This document shows positions 6,158 through 13,039 of a DNA stretch of 14,353 bases, piece by piece. This stretch comes from Kangiellaceae bacterium. Lineage in GTDB: Bacteria > Pseudomonadota > Gammaproteobacteria > Enterobacterales > Kangiellaceae. The position numbers were made by a program, and so were the translations under genes. Each line of letters starts with the position of its first letter. Position 1 is the stretch's first letter. Under the pieces are notes generated by a model. The model was given only the letters and a program-made list of their open reading frames with translations. It did not search any database and was not told where the DNA came from. The stretch is from the NCBI GenBank assembly GCA_030590405.1, contig JAUUYO010000062.1:1-14353 (forward strand). The letters are read 5' to 3'.

Positions 6158-7426
6158 ATGCTAAACTCCATCGCCCCTTTTGTCTCGTTGCTTAATCGAG
6201 GTAATCAACTTCATACCCCACCTGCCCATTCAAATGCCTTTGCTTCCCGAGCAGGCACCAATGGAAGTATCAATTTTGCTGAAAATCGCCATCAAAGAGA
6301 TTCTTTTGAAATCTTTAATGCGATTTTGCAAAGAGGATACAATCAGATCCTTTTCAAACCTGGCAATGAGTCATCAACTAACCTTCAGCCAACTCAGCCC
6401 GAATTAGGTGAATATGGCTCAGCGGGGTTTCAAAATGTAGAAAGGATATCCTCTCAACAAGCAGCCGATACCATACTCAATTTTATTACCAGTCGGATCC
6501 AGTCAGACGCCGCCAATGGAGCGAGTCAGGACGAATTATTGCAACGTCTTGATCAAGGGTTACAGGGATTTATTAAAGGTTTTAATGAGGCCAAAGATCA
6601 AATCGAAGCTTTAGGGCTACTCACACCAGATTTATCCGATGAAATTAATAATACTTTTGAGCGAGTGACCGCTGGAATTGAGCAACTCAGAGAGAGCATT
6701 ATTGGTGATGTTGCAGATGATGAACCGAGCGAAGTAATTGGGGATATCAATAGAAGCTCTAATCTGAGCCGCCTTCGATTGGAGGCGCAAACTGCTGAGA
6801 GTTCCAGTTTTTCGTTATCATTAACCACCCAAGATGGCGATCAAGTGACTATTGATATTTCACGTGCTAGCCAGTCCAGCTTTTCGGCAAACTTTGAGAG
6901 TGACGCTGATGGCTCTTCGTTAAGTATTAATCAACAAAATAGTTCTTCCAGTTCCTTTAATTTGAACGTAACAGGTGAATTAGATGAAGGCGAATTGGCG
7001 GCGATAGATCAACTCCTGCAAGATGTGGATGCCATAGCAAACGACTTTTTTGGTGGAAGACTCGATCAGGCGTTTGAACTCGCGTTAGAATTAGACATTA
7101 ACCGAGAAGAACTCAGTAGCCTTAATCTGCAACTGCAAAAAACCACCACCAGCCAGGCGTTAGCTGAATACCAAACCACGGCGCAAAATAACTTGTCATC
7201 ATCTGGCGTTGGTTCTTCTCAGCCGGTGACTTCACCTTTCGCTGAATTAAATCAGTTAATCGATTTTGTTCAGGACCTTTCAGATAAAGCAGGAAAATTT
7301 GCTCAGCCAACCCGTTTAATTGAAGATTTAGCGAATGGCGTGAGCAGTATTGGTTATCAGGAACAAAATAATGTTGTCAATTTGGGTGAAAAGTTGAATG
7401 AGTTGATTTCGCAATTTGAGTTGTAG
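6158..7426 (+). CDS. DUF5610 domain protein, probable flagellar-regulon member
   Basis: 422 residues from the ATG at 6158, chosen because GAGG at 6145-6148 sits 9 nt upstream; an upstream TTG at 6140 overlaps that ribosome binding site and is rejected. Residues about 46-180 resemble the DUF5610 family (AADTILNFITSRIQSDAANGAS, then GFIKGFNEAKDQIEALG, helical). They are followed by a Ser-rich region with three imperfect repeats of the form SSSF-x-L/N followed by an acidic Gly turn (about 214-227, 239-251, 263-277), then a helical segment (GELDEGELAAIDQLL to LELDINREEL, about 273-319) and a low-complexity tail. No signal peptide or membrane helix is visible, so it is probably cytosolic or secreted by another route. 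The sigma-28-type promoter just upstream suggests late flagellar expression. No molecular function is known to me. Confidence 0.8.
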   Translation: MLNSIAPFVSLLNRGNQLHTPPAHSNAFASRAGTNGSINFAENRHQRDSFEIFNAILQRGYNQILFKPGNESSTNLQPTQPELGEYGSAGFQNVERISSQQAADTILNFITSRIQSDAANGASQDELLQRLDQGLQGFIKGFNEAKDQIEALGLLTPDLSDEINNTFERVTAGIEQLRESIIGDVADDEPSEVIGDINRSSNLSRLRLEAQTAESSSFSLSLTTQDGDQVTIDISRASQSSFSANFESDADGSSLSINQQNSSSSSFNLNVTGELDEGELAAIDQLLQDVDAIANDFFGGRLDQAFELALELDINREELSSLNLQLQKTTTSQALAEYQTTAQNNLSSSGVGSSQPVTSPFAELNQLIDFVQDLSDKAGKFAQPTRLIEDLANGVSSIGYQEQNNVVNLGEKLNELISQFEL

Positions 7427-7491
7427 GGGCAAGGCTCTTTTGTTCGAATAGCGGACCTTTGGCTCGCACCAATTTTGATTTTTTTAAAGTC

Positions 7492-7566
7492 AAAGGCGGT
7501 TTCGCAACGCTTCGCTTTCTTGCGAGTTACTTTTTTCAAGAGCCAAAAAAGTAACCAAAAAGCCCC
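7492..7566 (+). repeat. Dispersed intergenic repeat, copy B
   Basis: It begins AAGGCGGTTTCGCAACGC, then CTTCGCTTTCTTGCGAG, TTACTTTTTTCAAGAGC, and ends CAAAAAGCCCC. It aligns with copy A (4983-5060, minus) over its whole length and with the first half of copy C (minus strand from 8075). The A/T-rich block before it, GATTTTTTTAAAGTC, corresponds to GATTTTAAAATC at the start of copy C. Confidence 0.6.
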
Positions 7567-7984
7567 GTTACGTTACGCACTAGGCGAACGCGAGTACGGT
7601 ATTCACTTAATTTGAACTGTATTGACTGCGCCTACATTCCTTAGATTAAATAACGGTCGTAAGGGAAATTGAACCTTCTGAATTTGGCCAGGCAACTTGC
7701 CAATAAATCGGCTTTGTTCTTAAAGTTTAGAATGATGAAATCTGGCTTATATTGATAGAGCTAATAGATACGCAAAGCTTATCACTACCCCGCCCCCTAG
7801 TGGCTTCTAACGGATTCATAAAACTCATGATGCGTCGGATAAGGGCAAAAGCTGTCTGAGCGTAGCGAGTTCTTTTGCACCCGATGCAGCGCTGTATGGA
7901 AAATAAGAACCGTAAAGTGAGGTACATTATACCGCCAAAAAGGCCAACTAGTTAGATTGAACGGCAGACTTTTTGCCTTCTTTG

Positions 7985-8075
7985 CCTCATGGTACCTACT
8001 TTTGGTTGTGTCCCTTGACAAAAGAAGGTCGCAGTCAGAGCGGAGCGCTGCGAAACGCCTTTTGATTTTAAAATC
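7985..8075 (-). repeat. Dispersed intergenic repeat, copy C
   Basis: Read on the minus strand: GATTTTAAAATC, AAAAGGCGTTTCGCAGCGC, TCCGCTCTGACTGCGACC, TTCTTTTGTCAAGGG, then CCAAAAGTAGG and ACCATGAGG. The first part matches copy B and the last 21 bases match fragment D at 2524-2544. It therefore links the A/B family with the D module and suggests a composite repeat. Confidence 0.55.
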
Positions 8076-8105
8076 CCCCCCTCTAATCTTAACAAAACCT
8101 TTTCT

Positions 8106-10010
8106 TCACTTTAAATACTCCGCATGCCGTTTATCAGCCTCAAGTATATGACCAGGAAACCACAGTCTTAAAATTACCATCAATTCCTTAAGCTTTTCAC
8201 CACTCGAATTTTTGGTTTTTTCCTGCCAGTCCGTCAGCTCTTTGTGTAACTGAGTATGATTTTGTTGATGTCTTTCAAACTCCGGGCAGTGATTGGCCTT
8301 GAGTAGACCTTCTTCATAGGCAAAATGTTTTTCCGAGTATTCTACTAGCTCATCAATAATGGGCGAAAACGTCTCATAATTGCCACCTTTATCGATCACT
8401 TCATCAATGTTATTGATCAAATGCATTAAGTGTTTATGCTGACGGTCAATTTCATCCACACCAACGCTAAATTTATCACTCCAATTAAGTAACGGCGCAA
8501 GAAAATTTTCGCCACCGGCGCGTAATAATCCACTGAATTTAGATTCCAGATCAAACGGCAATTCAACCTGCCTCATAATCGTCCGATGCATCCAGGCCAA
8601 ACAGATGAAAGAGACAACAAACATAAACATCCAGGCGCTGGTCCAAAGACCAGTCCACTCTAATAAGTAACCAAAAATAATCGGACAAACAAAACCGCCC
8701 AGTCCGCCAAGCACTCCCACCATACCGCCAACCACACCGACCTCTTCCGGAAAATAATCGGGAATATGTTTATATACGGCGGCTTTACCAATGCCCCAGA
8801 CACTCCCCATAAAGACCACCATCACCGCAAAGATCCACACATTCGCCTGAAAATAAATTCGGGTTACGCCTTTTGCCAGCAGTTCTTTCTTATTAATTTG
8901 TTGGCCTACCTCTACCACGCTTTCTTGCCAACTTTCTTTGGTGGGAAAAACCAACATTTTCTCATCCAGATCTTCAAAGCCATGGGTTTTCACTTTTAAT
9001 GGATACACTCTATCGCCAACATGGATCGCATTATCCAAAACCTGCGTGACCGTACCGGAAGCTTTCGCCATGATCCCTTGCCCGGTGGAAAAGACTTCCA
9101 TCTTGGGCACCGAGAGCGCCATAGAAATAATTACCGAAGAAGCGAGCACCCAGTACATCACTCTTCTTGCGCCTAATTTATCAGACATCCAACCACCAGC
9201 CGCACGGATCACCCCCGATGGAAAACTAAATAATGCAGCTAAAATACCGGCAGTAACTAATGGCATATAATAAACATTGACAAAATAGGGCACCAACCAT
9301 TGAGAAAATGCCACAAAACAACCGAATACTAAAAAATAATAAAGTCCGAATCGCCATACCCGAATATTACTCAAAGGCTTAAGCATCTCGCGAACTGGCT
9401 TATTATGAGTGGCCGGTTTTTTGTTGGTGGTAAACAATAGAAAAATAATACCCATTGCAACGAGCAACGCAGCATACATAATCGGCAATTCTCGCCAGCC
9501 TTCAATGTTAGCACCATTGTCGGTTAAACGGTTGAGCATGGTTGGTGCAAATAAGGTGGTCAACGCCGCCCCCGCATTACCCGCACCAAAGATCCCTAAA
9601 GCCATGCCTTGTTTTTCTCTCGGATACCAGACCGAAGTAAACGCAATCCCAATAGAAAAACTGACCCCAGCCAAACCAAAGCCAAAACTGCAAGCCGCAA
9701 AAAACCAAAAACTATCAGCGTAGGAAAGTAAGTACATCGGTAAGGCACATAAAAACAATAATCCTGTATAGATCGGTTTACCGCCAAACTTATCCGTCAG
9801 AATTCCTGCTGGCAGCCGAAAGATTGCACCAGTTAAAACAGGGATCCCCATTAACCAGCCAATTTCTACCGGTCCCCAATCGTATATCTGATTGGAAGCC
9901 AGATAAGTCACCAGCACACCATTTAACATCCAGACAGCAAAGCAAGCAGTAAATGCAAAGGTATTGAAAAACAACATTTTGTGGGATTGTAAGGTGGCTT
10001 TTTCTTGCAT
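8106..10010 (-). CDS. NarK-family nitrate/nitrite transporter fused to bacteriohemerythrin
   Basis: 634 residues, far longer than stand-alone NarK proteins (about 400-490). Residues 1-475 are an MFS nitrate/nitrite porter with about 12 helices. The two substrate arginines expected from NarK are visible as R65 (GAIFRLPAG) and R269 (SGVIRAAGG). The two Gly-rich nitrate signatures are at about 110-130 (GFGLAGVSFSIGIAF) and 425-440 (GVVGGMVGVLGGLGGF). An extra soluble loop of about 80 residues (303-386) sits in the second half. After a linker (476-509), residues 510-632 form a hemerythrin domain opening WSDKFSVGVDEIDRQHK. All seven diiron ligands are present: H525, H562, E566, H581, H585, H621 and D626. 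MFS C-termini are cytosolic, so the hemerythrin should face the cytoplasm and could bind O2 or NO near the pore. ATG at 10010 has a weak GGAA site. No nitrate reductase gene is in the window and the gene appears monocistronic. Confidence 0.92.
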   Translation of the reverse strand: MQEKATLQSHKMLFFNTFAFTACFAVWMLNGVLVTYLASNQIYDWGPVEIGWLMGIPVLTGAIFRLPAGILTDKFGGKPIYTGLLFLCALPMYLLSYADSFWFFAACSFGFGLAGVSFSIGIAFTSVWYPREKQGMALGIFGAGNAGAALTTLFAPTMLNRLTDNGANIEGWRELPIMYAALLVAMGIIFLLFTTNKKPATHNKPVREMLKPLSNIRVWRFGLYYFLVFGCFVAFSQWLVPYFVNVYYMPLVTAGILAALFSFPSGVIRAAGGWMSDKLGARRVMYWVLASSVIISMALSVPKMEVFSTGQGIMAKASGTVTQVLDNAIHVGDRVYPLKVKTHGFEDLDEKMLVFPTKESWQESVVEVGQQINKKELLAKGVTRIYFQANVWIFAVMVVFMGSVWGIGKAAVYKHIPDYFPEEVGVVGGMVGVLGGLGGFVCPIIFGYLLEWTGLWTSAWMFMFVVSFICLAWMHRTIMRQVELPFDLESKFSGLLRAGGENFLAPLLNWSDKFSVGVDEIDRQHKHLMHLINNIDEVIDKGGNYETFSPIIDELVEYSEKHFAYEEGLLKANHCPEFERHQQNHTQLHKELTDWQEKTKNSSGEKLKELMVILRLWFPGHILEADKRHAEYLK

Positions 10011-10087
10011 GAGTTTAGATTCCGATTTTTAGCTTAATTGGCTAAGCAGGGTCGCGCCGTTTGAAAGTGTAAGATTTAAAAAAACTG

Positions 10088-10114
10088 AATATATATTAGA
10101 CCAGTTAGTGTCAT
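10088..10114 (-). promoter_or_regulatory. Weak promoter candidate for narK-hemerythrin
   Basis: On the minus strand ATGACA (10114-10109) resembles a -35 and TATATT (10093-10088) a -10, but the spacing of 15 bp is short. A 5-bp inverted repeat TTAGC/GCTAA at 10029-10045 lies between it and the start codon. I see no FNR-type TTGAT-N4-ATCAA site or clear NsrR-type palindrome in the 120 bp upstream, which is unexpected for a nitrate-related gene. Confidence 0.2.
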
Positions 10115-10130
10115 ATTACCTTGTATGAGA

Positions 10131-10487
10131 TCAGTGTTTTTGATTCTGATAAACGATACTAATCAATACTAAAATCGGTATATTCTTGGTTAAAGGCCCA
10201 AATGGATGGACCCAAAAAGACACGTCAATAATTGTCAGGAGTATAGAGTAGAAGACAATAACGGCCGTTTGCAACCAGCAACAGATCTTAATCGCTTTAT
10301 TTGAAAGTATCCATATTCCCAATAGAATATTTATTAAGCTTCCCCCATAAACAAAGAGATTAGCCCAGAGGTCACTAATTCCAGCCTGGGATAATAGTTC
10401 GAACCCAACTTCAGGCGATATAACCGTAGAGATTATAGCTGTTGAAATCCATAAAAAAGCTAAAGAATAATTCGCTAATTTAATCAT
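10131..10487 (-). CDS. DoxX-like small membrane protein (DoxX_3 type)
   Basis: 118 residues with four hydrophobic helices (about 6-24, 41-61, 66-87, 99-113), matching the compact four-helix DoxX-like fold. The motif FWVHPFGPLTKNIPIL (91-106) near the last helix is typical of the DoxX_3-like group, members of which are often found beside or fused to short-chain or Rossmann oxidoreductases. The start is ATG at 10487; the preceding TTG is in frame but less likely. The stop of the DUF2269 gene is only 13 nt upstream, so this is the last gene of the operon headed by the oxidoreductase or the aminopeptidase. Biochemical role unknown; a quinone- or thiol-redox partner role is an inference from other DoxX proteins. 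Confidence 0.7.
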   Translation of the reverse strand: MIKLANYSLAFLWISTAIISTVISPEVGFELLSQAGISDLWANLFVYGGSLINILLGIWILSNKAIKICCWLQTAVIVFYSILLTIIDVSFWVHPFGPLTKNIPILVLISIVYQNQKH

Positions 10488-10500
10488 CAATGTATCCAGT

Positions 10501-10968
10501 TCAAAGAAAGGGTTTAAAAACCATCAAATAAAAGATAATTAAAATGGCGATAAAGGCTGGAATACCTAACAACGTCCACACTCGCATCAGTCTTTTAAAC
10601 TCTGGAGTAACCTGACTGGCTTCTAATGATCCTTCAGCTAATTGTTTCAAACGATATTGAATACGCAATACTGGTAACCAACAAATTCCAACCAACATGA
10701 ATAGTCCAATCACCCAATAAAACCAAATAGATGAAAACGAAAAGTTAAGTTGGTTCATCAATAAAAAACCAGTAATAATCTGAGTAATGACTGCAGGTGT
10801 GGTGAATATCCAGTCACCCTGAATAACTGTTTTAGCTGTCACATAAATAGCTTGAGGGTTATTAGAACGATTAGCCATAAACATAAAAAAAGCAATGCCC
10901 GCACCTGTGCCAGTAATGACTACTGCCGAAAGGATATGGATTAATTTAAGCAATAAATAGCTATCCAT
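10501..10968 (-). CDS. DUF2269 integral membrane protein
   Basis: 155 residues from the ATG at 10968, with four transmembrane helices (about 5-31, 57-72, 82-103, 131-150). The opening LLLKLIHILSAVVITGTGAG with its His (H11), the GDWIFTTPAVITQIITG block (51-67) and the C-terminal KPFL are features of the DUF2269 family of uncharacterised inner-membrane proteins. The frame stays open to 11004, but ATG 10968 is preceded by AAGGAG at ideal spacing (RBS entry at 10976-10980). It overlaps the 3' end of the saccharopine-dehydrogenase-like gene by 8 nt, so translation is coupled. The short spacing to the DoxX-like gene downstream completes a three-gene membrane redox-like cluster. Possible haem- or quinone-associated function is speculation. 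Confidence 0.75.
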   Translation of the reverse strand: MDSYLLLKLIHILSAVVITGTGAGIAFFMFMANRSNNPQAIYVTAKTVIQGDWIFTTPAVITQIITGFLLMNQLNFSFSSIWFYWVIGLFMLVGICWLPVLRIQYRLKQLAEGSLEASQVTPEFKRLMRVWTLLGIPAFIAILIIFYLMVFKPFL

Positions 10969-12097
10969 TGATTTTCTCCTTATCAATCGTCGTGTTGGTT
11001 TCAATGTCCAACTCTTCTATGTATTTATCAAATTCATCCAGCCCATACAATCCCAAGCAGGGAAGCGCGCCCACTGGTTGAACTTCCTCAAGGATTAATT
11101 TTTTTACCAGAATGATAGTAGAAATTGTCGGTATATACGGACCAATGCCATTATCCGCATAAAGATCCCACTTAACGGACTTAGCGTTCCCTTTTTGATC
11201 GCTTCCTTTGATTAATACCTGCATGCCGCCCTGATCAGTCCCTAAACGAATAAACCAGTTACTCATTTTAACAATCAGCCTGGTTATCTTTGCCCAGTTT
11301 TTTACAATCCCAAGTTTTGAAATAAAGGCCATCGCCACCATACTAAGGTGCAAAAATGATATCTCCAAACCTGCCTTAAAACTCACTCTATTTTTAACTT
11401 TGTATCGTTCAGGAAATAAAACCAAATCCGGCACATCCACATTGGCAAGCCATCGCTTACCAACAATGCCGCCTAAATCCACAATTTCTGCGTCCATCCA
11501 GCCAAACACATTTTTCCATTGTCCATCAGTAAAAAACTCAAACGGATGACCAGTATAAGAAAGGATCGCCCTGACAGTCGCTTCGCCTCTTTCTGCCTGG
11601 TTTCCCGGAGCGATAGCAATATCAATCGAGTCGATGATTGCAAATTGCTCTTGAAAATAATCGATCACCGTTGAAGATAATCCTGGCACCGAACTGGCTC
11701 CACTGACTACTAGCAGCTTTTTTTCTCTAGCTAATTGATCAAGCGCTCCGATCCCGCAAACAAATTCACGTCCATCGGCTAAATCAATATAGTGCGCGCC
11801 AGCGTTAATACAAGCCTTTGCGACTGAATAATCTTGTCCCTGAAAAGGACCACAGGTATGCACTACAATATCAACTGATAGTTTTTTTAGTTTAGATTCA
11901 AAATCTTTATCGTAGATGTCTAATGCCAGAGCTTTGAGATCTGCAAGCGCATTGGGGCGTAATTTTTCAATCAGTTGAGAGGCTTTTGTAATGTTTCGGC
12001 CAGAAACCAGCAAAGTAATTTCTGATATACAGCAAAGGCTTTCAGAAATTCTCTTCCCAAAATTTCCATAACCTCCCAATATTAAAACTGTTTTCAT
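10961..12097 (-). CDS. Saccharopine dehydrogenase-like NAD(P)-binding oxidoreductase
   Basis: 378 residues. The N-terminus is a Rossmann NAD(P)-binding fold with the nucleotide loop GGYGNFG (8-14) and a beta-strand ending SGR (32-34), the latter suggesting NADP preference. The conserved stretch HTCGPFQGQDYSVAKACINAG (80-100) followed by HYIDLADGREF (102-112) is typical of the saccharopine dehydrogenase family NADP-binding domain. The C-terminal block GPYIPTISTI plus GALPCLGLYGLDEF (319-356) is characteristic of the uncharacterised bacterial branch. That branch is not the lysine-pathway enzyme, so no lysine gene name is given. A moderately hydrophobic stretch (248-265) could touch the membrane. 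It overlaps the DUF2269 gene by 8 nt and follows the map gene by 27 nt. Start ATG 12097 has no strong ribosome binding site, so it may depend on upstream translation. The substrate is unknown. Confidence 0.8.
   Translation of the reverse strand: MKTVLILGGYGNFGKRISESLCCISEITLLVSGRNITKASQLIEKLRPNALADLKALALDIYDKDFESKLKKLSVDIVVHTCGPFQGQDYSVAKACINAGAHYIDLADGREFVCGIGALDQLAREKKLLVVSGASSVPGLSSTVIDYFQEQFAIIDSIDIAIAPGNQAERGEATVRAILSYTGHPFEFFTDGQWKNVFGWMDAEIVDLGGIVGKRWLANVDVPDLVLFPERYKVKNRVSFKAGLEISFLHLSMVAMAFISKLGIVKNWAKITRLIVKMSNWFIRLGTDQGGMQVLIKGSDQKGNAKSVKWDLYADNGIGPYIPTISTIILVKKLILEEVQPVGALPCLGLYGLDEFDKYIEELDIETNTTIDKEKING
10976..10980 (-). promoter_or_regulatory. Strong RBS setting the DUF2269 start
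   Basis: Minus-strand AAGGAG, 7 nt before ATG 10968, located inside the last codons of the upstream oxidoreductase gene. It decides between the ATG at 10968 and the longer open frame from 11004. Confidence 0.7.
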
Positions 12098-12124
12098 ATT
12101 TATGCCGAGCTTACTTTAGAATAA

Positions 12125-12871
12125 TTATAAGGCGGTCAGTATAATTGGCTTGCCTTTGGTGATCACCATGGTATGTTCAAACTGCGCCGATAAATTGCCT
12201 GCTTTTCCGGTTAAAGTCCATCCATCGTCAGCTTCATTAACAATCTGGCTCTTGGTGGATAAAAAAGGTTCCACCGCAATCACCATGCCTTCTTTGAGTA
12301 ACCTTTTGTCTTGTTGGACATAAAACCCATGAATTTCTTTGGGCGCTTCATGTAAGCTTTTGCCGACGCCATGGCCGCATAAGTTTTTAATAATTTTAAA
12401 GCCTTTTTGTTTGGCAACTTGCTGGATTGATCTGCCAATGCCATTGATTGGTTTACGTGCACTGGCATACGAGCAGGCTTCTTCCAGCGCCAGTCGGGTG
12501 GCATGTAATAATCGATCTTTTAATGCCGAACTTGGCGGCACTACAAAACTTCCTCCGGTATCGGCAAAGTAACCATTTTTTTCCGCTGAGACATCAATAT
12601 TGACCACATCTCCGGGCTGGATCACTCTTTCTCCGGGTATTCCGTGCGCGGCTTCTTCATTGATGCTAATGCAGGTATAACCGGGAAAATCATAAGATAA
12701 TTTGGGCGCAGACCTGGCTCCATAATTCTCCAATAGCTGCTTGCCAATCAGATCCAACTCTGCCGTTGTCATACCAGGCTCAGTACTGCTCATCATGGTT
12801 TTTAAGGTCGTCGCAACAATCCGTCCGATCACCTTTAAATGTTCAAGATCCTGATCTGATTCAATAGTCAT
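12125..12871 (-). CDS. map: Methionine aminopeptidase, type I
   Basis: 248 residues of the pita-bread fold, removing N-terminal Met from nascent proteins in the cytosol using two divalent metals. All expected residues are visible: H76 (AAHGIP), metal ligands D93 (NIDVSAE) and D104 (YFADTGG), H167 (CGHGVG), H174, E201 (AVEPF) and E232 (QFEHT). Length and motif order fit the type Ia enzyme without a zinc-finger extension. It lies away from rpsB, with which the housekeeping gene often sits, so it may be a second copy; that is inference. ATG 12871 has GGAG six nt upstream and a good promoter just beyond (12902-12931). Only 27 nt separate it from the oxidoreductase downstream, so it may lead a four-gene operon. 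Confidence 0.93.
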   Translation of the reverse strand: MTIESDQDLEHLKVIGRIVATTLKTMMSSTEPGMTTAELDLIGKQLLENYGARSAPKLSYDFPGYTCISINEEAAHGIPGERVIQPGDVVNIDVSAEKNGYFADTGGSFVVPPSSALKDRLLHATRLALEEACSYASARKPINGIGRSIQQVAKQKGFKIIKNLCGHGVGKSLHEAPKEIHGFYVQQDKRLLKEGMVIAVEPFLSTKSQIVNEADDGWTLTGKAGNLSAQFEHTMVITKGKPIILTAL

Positions 12872-12901
12872 ATTTGGCTCCAGTTGTAAGCTTTGTGCCG
12901 A

Positions 12902-12931
12902 ATTATACTAGGGTCTGTTGAACATCCTCAA
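12902..12931 (-). promoter_or_regulatory. Sigma-70 type promoter for map
   Basis: On the minus strand, TTGAGG (12931-12926) as -35, an 18-bp spacer, and a perfect TATAAT (12907-12902) as -10. The expected start near 12895 gives a leader of about 24 nt containing the GGAG ribosome binding site. It overlaps the motif GGGTCTGTTGAAC (plus strand, 12910-12922), a dispersed-type sequence, so the spacer may have come from a repeat. Confidence 0.6.
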
Positions 12932-12993
12932 GTCACTTTATGACTTTTTCCGTGACCTTGGTATTGCGGTCGTATTTACAAGTTTGCACCATC

Positions 12994-13021
12994 GTATCGT
13001 GGCTGAAGCGGCTCCTACAGG
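12994..13021. repeat. Degenerate REP-like element
   Basis: The minus strand reads CTGTAGGAGCCGCTTCAGCC then ACGATACG, close to the widespread GTAGGAGCGGCTTCAGCCGCGA-type repetitive extragenic element of gammaproteobacteria. The usual CGGCT/AGCCG stem is decayed here. It lies between the 3' end of the acyl-CoA synthetase gene and the map promoter. This is recognised from memory, not by search. Confidence 0.45.
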
Positions 13022-13039
13022 AAAAATTTAAAAATGATG

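Larger units (their letters stand above)
7427..8105. other. 679-bp intergenic region with repeats and no gene
   Basis: This lies between the 3' ends of two convergent genes, DUF5610 (plus) and narK-hemerythrin (minus). It holds copy B (7492-7566, plus orientation) and copy C (7985-8075, minus orientation) of the dispersed repeat. It also holds a further typical intergenic motif near 7857-7875 (CTGAGCGTAGCGAGTTCTTT) and a 12-bp palindrome GATTTTAAAATC at 8064-8075. Several short open frames of 60-74 codons cross these repeats on both strands, but none has a good ribosome binding site or protein-like composition. No T-tailed hairpin is clear enough to be called a terminator, though one would be expected between convergent genes. 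Confidence 0.55.

Noticed and set aside
7357..7539. 60-codon minus-strand frame rich in Lys/Arg
   Set aside because: It overlaps the end of the DUF5610 gene and repeat copy B and has no ribosome binding site.
8938..9270. 110-codon plus-strand frame inside narK-hemerythrin
   Set aside because: Lies wholly antisense to a strong family match; no independent evidence of coding.
10011..10130. Anaerobic (FNR) or NO-responsive (NsrR) binding site upstream of narK-hemerythrin
   Set aside because: Looked for TTGAT-N4-ATCAA and an NsrR-type palindrome by eye; neither is present at acceptable quality.
12910..12922. End of an insertion sequence (GGGTCTGTTGAAC)
   Set aside because: No matching inverted end, target duplication or transposase in the window.
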